In this document: positions 31,989 through 44,191 of the stretch, piece by piece
Numbering within the stretch: position 1 is the stretch's first letter
Layout: each line of letters opens with the position of its first letter
NCBI GenBank assembly: GCA_035384965.1
Contig: DAOOJE010000016.1
Span: 17,234-81,233, forward strand
Source of the DNA: JAAYVZ01 sp035384965
Lineage (GTDB): Bacteria > Acidobacteriota > Thermoanaerobaculia > Thermoanaerobaculales > Thermoanaerobaculaceae
Length of the DNA: 64,000 bases
Direction: 5' to 3'
The notes under the pieces: generated by a model
What the model was told of the DNA's origin: nothing
Database searches by the model: none
Seen by the model: only the letters and a program-made list of their open reading frames with translations
Made by a program: the position numbers and the translations under genes

Positions 31989-33200
31989 TCAGGCTCGCAG
32001 CCACAGCCAGGCGGCAGCGATGGCGAGGGTGGCCAGCGTCACCGGGACACCCACCCGGGCGTGCTCCCGCCAGGTGATCTTCACCCCCAGCCGGCCGGCC
32101 TGATCGATGACGATGAGATTGGCAATCGAGCCGACAAGGAGGAGGTTGCCGGCGAGCGTGGAGGAGAGCGCCAGCAGCGGCCCGGCGACGGGATGGGTGG
32201 CCTGCGGCAGAAGCAGCATGACCGCCGGGACGTTGGAAACGAGGTTCGAGAGCACGACGGTGACGACGAAGAGCAACGCGGGCGCCTCGGGGTGAATGCC
32301 TGCGCCGTGGAGCCACCCGGTCGCGACGGCCAAAAGCCCCCGGTCGGCGACGGCGAAGTTGACGATGAAGAGCCCGCCGAAAAGCACGAGCAGGTGCCAG
32401 TCCACGAGCCCCAAAAGGTCGCGCGAGGCCATGCGTCGCGAGGTCAACAGCACGGCGGCGGCGGTCAGCGCCAGCACCTCGCGGGGAATCGGGGCGAACA
32501 GGAAACCCGCCATGACGAGCCCCAGCACGACGAGACCCTTCTGGGTCTGCCAGCGGTCGAACGGGACGTGCTCGACGGCGGGGATGTCGCTCGCCGCGTG
32601 CCAGCGGTCGCCGGTCAGCCGGCAGATGATCCACCACGTCGCGCCCAGGCCCAGCAGCGCCGGCACGCCGCCGTCCAGCAGGTAGCCGGCGAACGACAGA
32701 CCGAGCTTCTGGCCGATCAGCATGTTTTGCGGGTTGCCGATGAGCGTGGCCGCCGACCCGACGTTGGCGGCGCACGCCAAACCGAGCAGGAAAGGTTTGG
32801 GATCCAGCTCCTTGTGCGCACATCCCTCGACGAGCAGGGGCGTGACGGCGAGGCACACGATGTCGTTGGCCAGAACGGCCGAAAGCAGGCCCGAGACGCC
32901 GATGACGAGGGCGAGCAGGATGCGGGGCGGCACGTCGGCGGCGACGATGCGCCGGGTCACCTCAGAGTAGAAACCGCCCAGCCGGAACTGCGCCGACACC
33001 ACCATGAGCCCGAGCAGCAGGCCGATCGTCGGCACGTCGATCGCCTCCCACGCCCCGGCGGGAGTGACCTGCTCGGTGGCGAGGAGAAAGAGCGCACCCA
33101 AAAGCGCCACCCCGGTGCGGTCGAGAGCCAGGCCCGGGATCTCGCCCAGGATCATGCCGAGGTAGACGAAGGCAAACGCCGCGACGACCCAGACGTCCAT
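31989..33200 (-). CDS. ArsB/NhaD/SLC13-superfamily anion or cation permease
   Basis: A 403-residue integral membrane protein with about eleven helices and the two helix-hairpin signatures of the ion-transporter superfamily: ANDIVCLAVTPLLVEG (about residues 118-133) with NVGSAATLIGNPQN (about 150-163), and SNLVSNVPAVMLLLP (about 310-324). These features are shared by ArsB arsenite pumps, NhaD antiporters and dicarboxylate carriers, and the substrate cannot be decided. No arsR or arsC is near, which argues against an arsenite role. The start is the ATG six bases after a TACTTT box. Confidence 0.8.
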   Translation of the reverse strand: MDVWVVAAFAFVYLGMILGEIPGLALDRTGVALLGALFLLATEQVTPAGAWEAIDVPTIGLLLGLMVVSAQFRLGGFYSEVTRRIVAADVPPRILLALVIGVSGLLSAVLANDIVCLAVTPLLVEGCAHKELDPKPFLLGLACAANVGSAATLIGNPQNMLIGQKLGLSFAGYLLDGGVPALLGLGATWWIICRLTGDRWHAASDIPAVEHVPFDRWQTQKGLVVLGLVMAGFLFAPIPREVLALTAAAVLLTSRRMASRDLLGLVDWHLLVLFGGLFIVNFAVADRGLLAVATGWLHGAGIHPEAPALLFVVTVVLSNLVSNVPAVMLLLPQATHPVAGPLLALSSTLAGNLLLVGSIANLIVIDQAGRLGVKITWREHARVGVPVTLATLAIAAAWLWLRA

Positions 33201-33206
33201 GCAAGG

Positions 33207-33212
33207 AAAGTA
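33207..33212 (-). promoter_or_regulatory. -10 box (TACTTT) of a probable leaderless transcript
   Basis: On the minus strand TACTTT, six bases (CCTTGC), then the permease ATG. There is no Shine-Dalgarno within 12 bases. Confidence 0.5.
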
Positions 33213-33300
33213 CCACCGTCCCGGGGACCGCGAGTACCGGAGGTCCCGCCGGGACGCCAGGGGGACCGGCCGCCGCGGCTCGCACCGCCCCGGCGTGGGC

Positions 33301-33328
33301 TTGCCAAGCGGGGGGGCCGCGCCTAGAC
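33301..33328 (+). promoter_or_regulatory. Promoter of nifJ
   Basis: TTGCCA and TAGACT with a 16-base spacer. The predicted start is near 33335, giving a leader of about 100 bases that ends with GGGAGGA before the ATG at 33434. Confidence 0.6.
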
Positions 33329-33335
33329 TGCGCGC

Positions 33336-33351
33336 TGTGAAATGGTTCACG
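33336..33351. promoter_or_regulatory. Rex-like operator at the nifJ transcription start
   Basis: TGTGAA-ATGG-TTCACG resembles the Rex redox-repressor consensus TTGTGAA-N4-TTCACAA, matching 11 of 14 defined positions when one flanking base is included. A second overlapping dyad TCACGT-ACC-ACGTGA follows at 33347-33361. The site sits at the predicted +1, where a bound repressor would block transcription. Whether this genome encodes Rex is not known from the window. Confidence 0.45.
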
Positions 33352-33433
33352 TACCACGTGATGGACCGTTTCCGGCACTGACCTCCAGCGACAACTGGAA
33401 GTGCAGCGCAGGCAAGAGAAAGGGAGGAACGTC

Positions 33434-37024
<3,591 letters not shown>

Positions 37025-37038
37025 GAAGGGGGGACGAC

Positions 37039-38031
37039 ATGGATCTTTCCACTTCGTATCTCGGCCTGAAGCTCGCGAACCCTCTGTTGGCCGGCTCATC
37101 CCCGCTCGCGGACGACCTGGACGCCGTCAAGCGGCTGGCCGAGGCCGGCGTCGGCGGCATCGTCATGCACTCGATCTTCGAGGAGCAGATCACCCGCGAG
37201 CAGCTCGGCACGATCATGGACATGGAGCTGCACGCCGAGTCGTTCGCCGAGGCGCTCTCGTACTTCCCGAGCCCGGAGGAGTACCGGCTCGGGCCCGAGC
37301 GCTACCTCGAGCAGATTCGCAAGGTGAAGGAGGCCACGGGCCTGCCGGTGATCGGCTCGCTCAACGGCGTCACGCCCGCCGGGTGGCTCGACTATGCAAG
37401 GCACGTCGAGCAGGCCGGCGCCGACGCCATCGAGCTCAACGTCTACTACCTGCCGACCCAGCCGTGGGAGACCGGCGAGGAGGTCGAGCGGCGCACCCTC
37501 GACATCGTCCGCACCGTCAGGGGCGCCGTGAAGCTCCCGATCGCCGTCAAGTTGTCGCCGTTCTTCTCGTCGATCCCGAACCTCGCCCGGCAGCTCGAGC
37601 TGGCCGGCGCAGGCGCGCTCGTGGTCTTCAACCGGTTCTACCAGCCCGACATCGACATCGAGGCGCTGGAGCCGAAGGTCCACCTCGAGCTGTCGACTTC
37701 GGCCGAGCTGCTGCTCCGGCTGCGCTGGCTGGCGATCCTGTCCGGGCAGGTCAAGGTCGACCTCGCGGTGACCGGCGGCGTGCACACCGCCCACGACGCC
37801 ATCAAGGCGCTCATGGCCGGCGCCAGTGCCGTGCAGCTCGTGTCGGTGCTGCTCGCGCGCGGACCAGAGCAGGTCAAGGTGATCCGCGACGTCATGCAGA
37901 ACTGGTTCGAGGCGCACGAGTACGAGTCGGTACAGCAGGCGATCGGCTCCATGAGCCTGCGGCGCTCCCCGAGCCCGCAGGCGTTCACCCGCGCCAACTA
38001 CCAGCGACTGTTGGCGGGGTGGCGACCGTAG
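37039..38031 (+). CDS. Dihydroorotate dehydrogenase-like flavoprotein paired with nifJ
   Basis: A 330-residue FMN TIM-barrel related to class 1 dihydroorotate and dihydropyrimidine dehydrogenases. It begins MDLSTSYLGLKLANPLLAGSSPL, has IGSLNG and IELNVYYLP, and ends the barrel with VTGGVHTAHDAIKALMAGASAVQL, the phosphate-binding part for FMN. The catalytic Cys/Ser loop of true PyrD is not obvious, and the usual orotate-binding N-N pair is incomplete. The pyr genes are 14 kb away and use the normal pyrR-pyrB-pyrC set without pyrD. Position directly behind nifJ suggests a ferredoxin-linked redox role. Confidence 0.8.
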   Translation: MDLSTSYLGLKLANPLLAGSSPLADDLDAVKRLAEAGVGGIVMHSIFEEQITREQLGTIMDMELHAESFAEALSYFPSPEEYRLGPERYLEQIRKVKEATGLPVIGSLNGVTPAGWLDYARHVEQAGADAIELNVYYLPTQPWETGEEVERRTLDIVRTVRGAVKLPIAVKLSPFFSSIPNLARQLELAGAGALVVFNRFYQPDIDIEALEPKVHLELSTSAELLLRLRWLAILSGQVKVDLAVTGGVHTAHDAIKALMAGASAVQLVSVLLARGPEQVKVIRDVMQNWFEAHEYESVQQAIGSMSLRRSPSPQAFTRANYQRLLAGWRP

Positions 38032-38068
38032 CGGCGAGAGCGTCCATCCGCAGTTCGACGAGCACGCC

Positions 38069-38092
38069 GAGGTGGGCTTTCCGGCCCACCTC
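38069..38092 (+). terminator. Rho-independent terminator of the nifJ operon
   Basis: GAGGTGGGC and GCCCACCTC form a perfect 9-bp stem with a 6-base loop, followed by GTTCATTTT. It lies between the convergent nifJ operon and thyX. Confidence 0.7.
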
Positions 38093-38154
38093 GTTCATTT
38101 TCCGGCGCCTTGCACGACCCGGATCGCAGGCGCCGGCGGACTCGTCCCCCTGGC

Positions 38155-39081
38155 CTACTTCCTCCAAGGCGGCGCCAGACCCAACCGGGCAAGCTTCTCC
38201 TCCGCTTCGGCGCGCTCGCGGTTGCGCTTGAGACCGGCGGAGCTGCGCTCCAGCCAGCCCAGCGCGCGGGCCGTCTCGATGGCGGCGCCGACGTCGCCGC
38301 GGGCCACAAAGCCGATGATTTCCGCCTCGGCGCGCGACAGGTGCATGGCCAGGAACCGGTAGTCGAGAAACGCGTCCCAGGTGAGCGGCACCCAGCGCTT
38401 GACGATCTCGTGGCCGATCACCGAGGCGTACGCCCGGATCTCCTCCTGCGCGTGCAGGTCCATGCGCAGGTCGAGGAAGTGCAGCAGGTTGTGCAGGTCG
38501 ATCTTCCAGTACGCCTCGGTGTAGGTGCACAGCGGCAGGTCCTTGCGCGCCTGCTCGCGCGCCACGCCGAGCGCCAGCCGCGCCTCGTACGCCTCACGTG
38601 CCAGGCGGTGCAGCTCGCGCTCCTGGCGGGAGAGCACCTCCCCGCGCTCCCTTTCGAGCAACCCGGCCGAACCTTGCTTGTTCTCGCCGGACTGCAGCCG
38701 CCAGGCGTGCGGCTCGGTGAGCACCGCGGCATCGATTGCCACCGAGTACCGGGTGGAGTACTCGTTGACGCTCGCCGTGCGGTGGCGGATCCACTGCCGC
38801 CAGGCGTCCATCGGCACCCGCACGTGCAGCTTCAGCTCGCACATCTCGAACGGCGTGGTGTGGCGATGTCGCATGAGGTAGCGGATGAGCCCGCGATCCT
38901 CCTGCACGTGCTTGGTGCCGGCGCCGTACGAGACGCGTGCCGCCTGTACGATCGCCCGGTCGTTCCCCATGTAGTCGACGACTCTCACGAAGCCATCGTC
39001 GAGCACCGGCAGCGGCACGCCCAGGATCTCGTCCAGCGCCTCGACGCACGGCCTGCTCAGCTTCTCGAGTTCGCGCTTCAC
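38155..39081 (-). CDS. thyX: Flavin-dependent thymidylate synthase
   Basis: ThyX makes dTMP from dUMP with methylene-tetrahydrofolate, FAD and NADPH. The 308-residue protein carries the ThyX motif RHRTASVNEYSTRYS (family: RHR-x7-S) near residue 98, GLIRYLMRHRHTTPFEMCELKLHV and the C-terminal LRMDLHAQEEIRAYA. It is longer than the compact 220-250-residue enzymes and resembles the roughly 300-residue type, with a charged C-terminal extension that reads like a coiled helix. It starts at a GTG with GGAGG five bases upstream, downstream of a TACGAT box. Confidence 0.95.
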   Translation of the reverse strand: MKRELEKLSRPCVEALDEILGVPLPVLDDGFVRVVDYMGNDRAIVQAARVSYGAGTKHVQEDRGLIRYLMRHRHTTPFEMCELKLHVRVPMDAWRQWIRHRTASVNEYSTRYSVAIDAAVLTEPHAWRLQSGENKQGSAGLLERERGEVLSRQERELHRLAREAYEARLALGVAREQARKDLPLCTYTEAYWKIDLHNLLHFLDLRMDLHAQEEIRAYASVIGHEIVKRWVPLTWDAFLDYRFLAMHLSRAEAEIIGFVARGDVGAAIETARALGWLERSSAGLKRNRERAEAEEKLARLGLAPPWRK

Positions 39082-39104
39082 GCCGCCTCCACCCGCGGGT
39101 CGTT

Positions 39105-39110
39105 ATCGTA
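39105..39110 (-). promoter_or_regulatory. -10 box (TACGAT) of thyX
   Basis: On the minus strand TACGAT lies 23 bases before the GTG, leaving a short leader of about 17 bases that contains GGTGGAGG. This gene, unlike the leaderless set, has a Shine-Dalgarno. Confidence 0.45.
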
Positions 39111-39180
39111 GCAAGCTCGCGGACGCGGGAAGCGTGTCAGGGGTCACAGGCCGCATACGAGGTGAGCACACAGAGCCCGA

Positions 39181-39210
39181 AAAGAAAGAGGGCGGCCGAG
39201 AGGGCCGCCC
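39181..39210 (-). terminator. Rho-independent terminator of the TonB-receptor gene
   Basis: On the minus strand GGGCGGCC and GGCCGCCC form a perfect 8-bp stem around CTCTC, followed by TCTTTCTTT. It is 24 bases after the receptor stop codon. Confidence 0.8.
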
Positions 39211-39233
39211 GAATGCCACACACCACAGCAGGG

Positions 39234-41969
39234 TCAGAAGGAGAGCTTCACACCGAGCCGGACCTCACGCGGCGACTCGACCTCGGTGGGAGCGCCGAAC
39301 GCCGCGCGAGGTCGCCACGTCGAGCCTGCAGGGTGGTCCCTGTAGTTGTACCGGTACTCGCCCCAGCGGGCGTCCACGCCGGTCACGGTGTTGGAGTTGA
39401 AGATGTTGAACCCGTCCGCGAACACCGAAAGCTTGAGCCCCTTCCCGAAGGTGAACGCCTTGAGTAACCGCAGGTCCACTAGGTGCCGATCGTCGAGCTG
39501 TCGCGACCCCCTCTTCTCCATGTAAACGTTGGTTCGGTCGTTCTTGTACAGCCCCCGGACGCGCACGTACGGCGTCCAGTACTCGCCGGAGAGGAAGGTG
39601 TAGTAGGCGCTGCCCTCGATCCCCCACGGCAGGTCGACCGAGCCGGAGAGCTTGACTTCCCACTCGGAGAAGCCCGGGAGCTTGCCGTCCGCATTGACCT
39701 GGCCGTTCCGGTCCGCCCACTCGGAGACGTACGAGTTGCTGGCGAAGGCGTTGCCCTTGAGGTCAGCCCACACCACCGAGGCGCGCGCCGACCAGCCGTG
39801 CGAGTAGCGCTTCTCGAAGCGGGCGGTGTACGAGCGGTACTTGCGGTATGCCTGGTCCGGGTTGCTGAGGACGAACTGGGGGTTGGACAACAGGTCGAAG
39901 AACGGGGTCGAGCCGCCGGTGAGCGGGTTGTTGGGAGCCGTCAGCGCATCGTAGTCGTCGTTGACGTTGACCATCGCGATGATGTCGAAGTCCTTGCGGT
40001 ACGTGAAGTCGAACCCCAGGCTCATGTCGCGCCCGAGCTGCTGCTCGAACGACAGCAGGTACTGGTCGATGTACGGGTGCGAGATGTCGGAGTCCATCGC
40101 CGCCGAATTGGGGGTGCGGCGCACCAGCTTGTCGAACTGACCAGTCGAGAAGTTGTAGTCCCAGATCTCGTACGGCGTGAACGCCTGACCCGAGGCCTCG
40201 CGGTCGTACATGTAGGTGAACATGCCGGCGTAGTAGCGGCCGTAGTGGGCCTTGACCGCCGAACGCGCGTTGCCGAAAAGGTCGTACACGATGCCCAGGC
40301 GCGGGGCGATCGCGTCCACCTCGTACACGTCGCTCTTGCCGTTATCGAAGCCGGCCGTGTACTTCGTGTAGCGGGCGCCCAGGTTGACCGTGAGGTTGCC
40401 CCACTTGAGCGAGTCCTGGGCGAAGAGGTGGATCCCCTTCTGCACGCCCTGGAGGTTGATCTCGTCGCCGCGATCGGAGGAGTAAACGCCGCAGAACGGG
40501 TCGGCAAAGTAGGCAGCAACGCTGCCACAGTACGAGGAGTCATCGTAGTACGTGAAGCCGCCGTTGCGGGTGCGCTTTTCGGTGTGGCTCGCGTCCTCGT
40601 ACGAGAGCCCGAACTTGAAGGCGTGCGAGTCACCGCCGAACAGCCCCTCGGCGAAAAGGTTCCACGCCAGGTCGGCGGCCAGTCGGGTCTTGTCCTGCTT
40701 GAGAGTGAAGGCGTTGTTGTCCCAGTAGTAGCCGGTGTAGTCGTCCTGCCGCCCGGGGCGGTTGCCGTGGTACGGCAAGCGGTCGTCGGTGCCCTTGAAC
40801 GCCGTGATGTTGATGGAGGCGAAGTTCGAGGCGTTGACGATCGACTCCCAGCGCAGGGAGCCGGTGATGTTCGGCGACTCCTGCTTGGTGGCCGCGGAGG
40901 CCAGACGGACATCCGAGAGGCCGCGGTAATCGACGTACTTGCCGTCGTAGCTGCCGAGGATCACGATCGTGTTGGACGGGTTGGCCTGGATCGAGAACTT
41001 GGCCATGTAGCGGGAGAGATCAGTCTTCTCCGTCTTCCTCTCGGCCGCCGGGACATCGGAGGAGAGGAACGGCTTGGTCTTGGTCCGCACTTCTTCCCCC
41101 GAGACGAAGTACCACAGCTTGTCCTTGGCGAAGGCGCCTCCGACCGCGACCGAGAGGTCGTAGTCCGACTCCTTCTCGCTGGTGTACTTGAACCCCTCGG
41201 GCGCGTTGTCCGAGGTGAGGCTGCCACCGGTGTAATAGGCGCGGATGTCGCCCGAGACCTCGTTGCCGCCCGACTTCGTGACCATGTTGAGCATTGCCCC
41301 GGTGAAGCCGCCGTACTCGGCCGCCGCACCCAGGCCCATGACCTGCACTTCCTTGAGCCAGTCGAGGTTGGGGAGCAGCCAGTGCTGGCCCGACCCCGGG
41401 TCGGAGACGCTCATGCCGTCCAGGTTGTAGGCGTTGGCGTTTTCCTGCGTGGCGCCGAAGGCGCGGTCGTTGTTCACTCCCGGGGTGTAGTTGATGAGCT
41501 GGTTGACGTCGCGTGGCAAGGGCTGGCGTTCGATGAAGTCCTGGGTAAGGTTGTTGGACACCGTGTTCGACACGACGCTGACGAGCGGGGCATCACCGGT
41601 GACCGTGACCTCCTCGACTGCCCCGGCCAGCTCCATGGTGATCGCGAGCGAGAGCGCCTGGCCGAGGCCCAAGCGGATACCCTCCTGGCGCAGGGTACGG
41701 AAGCCGGAGAGTTCGACCTCGAGGGTGTAGGTACCGGGCGGCAGCGAAGGAAACCTGAACGCTCCCCTCTCGTCGGTGAAGGTGACCATCTTTCCGGCCA
41801 CCAGCGCCGCCGACGTGGCGGTGACGGACACGCCGGGCAGCATGCCACCGTCGGTGTCCTTGACAGTACCCTGCAGGCTGCCCGAGGTCGTGCTCTGGGC
41901 GAGCAGGGGTGCGACGCCCAGCGCGAGTGCCAGGGCCAGCGACAACGTGACTACGACCTCGCTGCGCAT
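39234..41969 (-). CDS. TonB-dependent receptor with carboxypeptidase-regulatory-like N-terminal domain (Oar-like)
   Basis: A 911-residue outer-membrane protein: signal peptide (residues 1-24), a carboxypeptidase-regulatory-like beta domain (about 28-115, GSLQGTVKDTDGGMLPGVSV), a plug (about 120-260, TGDAPLVSVVSNTVSNNLT, NAYNLDGMSVSDPGSG) and a long beta-barrel rich in aromatic alternating strands, ending LGVKLSF with the C-terminal Phe of outer-membrane barrels. Proteins of this architecture are abundant in Acidobacteriota and Bacteroidota and import large or peptide-like substrates. The ATG has GGAGGA three to four bases upstream. A GntR gene lies upstream and a strong terminator downstream. 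The substrate is unknown; the nearby cyanophycinase suggests peptides. Confidence 0.92.
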   Translation of the reverse strand: MRSEVVVTLSLALALALGVAPLLAQSTTSGSLQGTVKDTDGGMLPGVSVTATSAALVAGKMVTFTDERGAFRFPSLPPGTYTLEVELSGFRTLRQEGIRLGLGQALSLAITMELAGAVEEVTVTGDAPLVSVVSNTVSNNLTQDFIERQPLPRDVNQLINYTPGVNNDRAFGATQENANAYNLDGMSVSDPGSGQHWLLPNLDWLKEVQVMGLGAAAEYGGFTGAMLNMVTKSGGNEVSGDIRAYYTGGSLTSDNAPEGFKYTSEKESDYDLSVAVGGAFAKDKLWYFVSGEEVRTKTKPFLSSDVPAAERKTEKTDLSRYMAKFSIQANPSNTIVILGSYDGKYVDYRGLSDVRLASAATKQESPNITGSLRWESIVNASNFASINITAFKGTDDRLPYHGNRPGRQDDYTGYYWDNNAFTLKQDKTRLAADLAWNLFAEGLFGGDSHAFKFGLSYEDASHTEKRTRNGGFTYYDDSSYCGSVAAYFADPFCGVYSSDRGDEINLQGVQKGIHLFAQDSLKWGNLTVNLGARYTKYTAGFDNGKSDVYEVDAIAPRLGIVYDLFGNARSAVKAHYGRYYAGMFTYMYDREASGQAFTPYEIWDYNFSTGQFDKLVRRTPNSAAMDSDISHPYIDQYLLSFEQQLGRDMSLGFDFTYRKDFDIIAMVNVNDDYDALTAPNNPLTGGSTPFFDLLSNPQFVLSNPDQAYRKYRSYTARFEKRYSHGWSARASVVWADLKGNAFASNSYVSEWADRNGQVNADGKLPGFSEWEVKLSGSVDLPWGIEGSAYYTFLSGEYWTPYVRVRGLYKNDRTNVYMEKRGSRQLDDRHLVDLRLLKAFTFGKGLKLSVFADGFNIFNSNTVTGVDARWGEYRYNYRDHPAGSTWRPRAAFGAPTEVESPREVRLGVKLSF

Positions 41970-42102
41970 TTCTCCTCCCGATGGGGCTCGCCCGTCCGTG
42001 ACCGCCCCGCCCCGCAAGCTGCGCTCACGTCCCCGCCCGCGCGGGTCATTCCGTCAACGGCACGCGAGCCAGATTCGCCCTGTGCCATCTCCTGCGCGCC
42101 GT

Positions 42103-42801
42103 TCATGTTGGTTGCTCCCCGCCGTTGCGCAACGCCGCCACCAGTTCGCGGCCTGCCGCCAGGATGTGGTTTCGCATCGCCGACTCGACGGCTTCCGGGT
42201 CGCGCGCCTCGAGCGCGACCAGGATCGCCTCGTGCTCCGCCGTGTCGGCGACATCCCGGCCCGGCACGGAGGACGCGGCCACCTGCGCGAACGAGTTCCA
42301 CAGCATGCGCGGAAAAGCGTTCCAGAGCTGGCTCAGGAGGCGGCTCAAAAACGGCCGCTCACAGGCAGCGTAGAGGATGGCGTGAAAGCGGCGATTGAGT
42401 TCGCGGTATTCGGGCAGCGTCTCGGGGCTGACACAGCGCGCCATCCGCTGGTGCAGTACCCGCATCTCCCGGATGTCCTGGTCGGAAATGTGCATCGTCG
42501 CATGCCGCGCCGCCTGTCCCTCGATGTACGCCCGACACGAGTACAGGTCCTCCACGTCCTCGACCGTGAACTGCTGCACCCGCACGCCCCTGTACGGCAC
42601 GTGCTCGACCAGCCCCTCGGCCGCGAGCTGCTTGAGCGCTTCCCGCACCGGCATGTGGCTCACGCCGTACTCCTGGGCGAGGCGCTCTTGGCGCAGCCAC
42701 TCCCCGGCTTTCAGCCGACCTTCCAGGATGTCGTTGCGGAGGCGGTCCATCACCCACTGCTGGAGCTGCTTCGGGCTGGGTTCGCGGCCGGGGGCGAGCA
42801 T
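42103..42801 (-). CDS. GntR-family (FadR/FCD-type) transcriptional regulator
   Basis: A 232-residue regulator with a winged helix-turn-helix (residues 8-75, DILEGRLKAGEWLRQERLAQEYGVSHMPVREALKQLAAEGL) and an all-helical FCD ligand domain. The metal-binding histidines typical of FCD are suggested by the HAILYAACERPF and HEAILVALEARD segments. Such regulators respond to small acids or amino acids and usually control adjacent catabolic genes. The start is the ATG with GAGG six bases upstream, 13 codons inside the longest open frame, which would run across the operator-like palindrome. It precedes the TonB receptor on the same strand, and the peptidase and transporter genes lie upstream. Confidence 0.9.
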   Translation of the reverse strand: MLAPGREPSPKQLQQWVMDRLRNDILEGRLKAGEWLRQERLAQEYGVSHMPVREALKQLAAEGLVEHVPYRGVRVQQFTVEDVEDLYSCRAYIEGQAARHATMHISDQDIREMRVLHQRMARCVSPETLPEYRELNRRFHAILYAACERPFLSRLLSQLWNAFPRMLWNSFAQVAASSVPGRDVADTAEHEAILVALEARDPEAVESAMRNHILAAGRELVAALRNGGEQPT

Positions 42802-42811
42802 GAGCACCTCG

Positions 42812-42822
42812 ATATTCGATAT
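42812..42822. promoter_or_regulatory. AT-rich palindrome in the gntR leader, possible auto-operator
   Basis: ATATTCGATAT is an inverted repeat (ATAT-TCG-ATAT) within a longer AT-rich stretch, CGATATTCGATATAAAA, that stands out in this GC-rich DNA. It lies between the gntR promoter and start codon. Confidence 0.45.
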
Positions 42823-42839
42823 AAAATCCAACCACCCCA

Positions 42840-42868
42840 ACCATAAGCCCAGCCCATCCGTTTGTCAA
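42840..42868 (-). promoter_or_regulatory. Consensus promoter of gntR
   Basis: On the minus strand TTGACA (42868-42863) and TATGGT (42845-42840) are 17 bases apart. Transcription would begin near 42833, upstream of the ATATTCGATAT palindrome. Confidence 0.7.
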
Positions 42869-43061
42869 GGGGGGCGAACCACTCCCCCCCGCCCGGTCCA
42901 GAGATGGCATGACTGCCTCCCCTCGGCCTGCCATCAACGCCGTGAGTCCTGTGCTCCCGGTCAAGAGTGTCGACGCCGTGCCCGGCCTTCCCCACCTCCT
43001 TCACATCCGCCGACCGCTGCACGGCGGACGAGTGCCGAGGATCGCGCCTACCGGTGCGGCG

Positions 43062-44099
43062 TCAGTACAGCGAGCCGCCCGGGGCCGTGGAGGTGAGGCG
43101 GCCGTCGGCCGCCGAGACGGTGTAGGCGAGGCCGCCACTGCCTTGCCACGTCACGAGATCGAACGTGGCGGCCCCGGTGAGCCGGTAGACGCCCACGTTG
43201 TGGAAGCGCAGCGGCTGCCCGGGCGCGCACAACTCGGGCGGGCCGGGGGTGCGCAGCATGTACGCCGCCCCTTCCCCGACGCGCGTGACCGTCCCGTCCG
43301 ACGCGACGAGCAGCGCGGTCCGCTCGTCGACGCCGATGCCCCGCGCCTCGGGTGCCCACCCGTCCTGCACGATCCGAGCCAGGAACGCCACCAGCCGACC
43401 CATCCGATCGCGCGCGACGAAGTGCGAGTCGGTGATCGTCGCGGCGAGGTGCGGGGCCTGCAGAAAGGTCCGCCCGAGCGTCATGTACCGGTTGTACGGG
43501 TCGGCCAGCGCTTCGGAGGAGTACACCGTGCCGTTGAGCGCGGTGAAGTCGAACGCTCCCAGCACCGCGAGGCCCGCGCTCGTGCCGCCGATGGGAACAC
43601 CGCGCGCGATGGCGGCGTCGACGGCCGCCTCCAGCGCCGTGTCGTCCCAGGCGGATACGTAAGCGCCCTGGTCGCCGCCCGCGATGAAGATCGCCTCGGC
43701 GTTGGCAACCGTCACCACCACCTGGGGATCTTCCGCCTCCTCGCGCGAGCCGACGCCGAGCGTCTCGACCGAATCGAGCCCTCCGAGGTCGAAGATGAAC
43801 TGGTTGTAGCCGGGGTCTTTGTCTTCCCGCAGCACGACCAGGTCGCCCCCGCCCGACTGCTGGATCAGCAGCCGAAACGCTGCCTCCGAAACACGGTCCG
43901 ACCCGCCGCCGATGAGAACCGCCCCGCCCGCCACAGGGGTGGTCACCTCGCCGGGGTTGCCAACCACGAGCCGCTCGCGCCCCGCCCCCCGATCGAGTTT
44001 TCGCCTGGCACGCAGCGAGTCGGCCTCGCCGCTGGCGCCCGCCACGAGCACGGCCAGGACCCCGAGCGCTGCAAGGCTCCACACCCCCCGGCCGCTCAC
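43062..44099 (-). CDS. Exported cyanophycinase-like peptidase (family S51)
   Basis: Cyanophycinase cleaves the storage polymer multi-L-arginyl-poly-aspartate to beta-Asp-Arg dipeptides; S51 also includes alpha-aspartyl dipeptidase. The 345-residue protein has a signal peptide (ALGVLAVLVAGASG), then VLIGGGSD, the conserved GGDQGAYVSAW and the nucleophile elbow GGTSAGLAVLG with the catalytic Ser near residue 170, all as in cyanophycinases. An exported form implies use of external polymer, as in extracellular CphE enzymes. The start is a GTG that gives the signal peptide its full length; the Shine-Dalgarno is weak. The YfcC-type transporter is 93 bases upstream on the same strand. Confidence 0.85.
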   Translation of the reverse strand: MSGRGVWSLAALGVLAVLVAGASGEADSLRARRKLDRGAGRERLVVGNPGEVTTPVAGGAVLIGGGSDRVSEAAFRLLIQQSGGGDLVVLREDKDPGYNQFIFDLGGLDSVETLGVGSREEAEDPQVVVTVANAEAIFIAGGDQGAYVSAWDDTALEAAVDAAIARGVPIGGTSAGLAVLGAFDFTALNGTVYSSEALADPYNRYMTLGRTFLQAPHLAATITDSHFVARDRMGRLVAFLARIVQDGWAPEARGIGVDERTALLVASDGTVTRVGEGAAYMLRTPGPPELCAPGQPLRFHNVGVYRLTGAATFDLVTWQGSGGLAYTVSAADGRLTSTAPGGSLY

Positions 44100-44191
44100 G
44101 GGACCGCCCGGCGTACCGCCCGCCTCGGGGCGGCCCGTCCGGTCAAGGTCGAGGGGCGTACCCCTCTCCCTCGTCCCCCCCTCCGCGCGGC

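Noticed and set aside
31989..33200. Permease as an arsenite pump (ArsB)
   Set aside because: No arsR, arsC or arsA lies nearby, and the visible motifs are shared by the whole superfamily.
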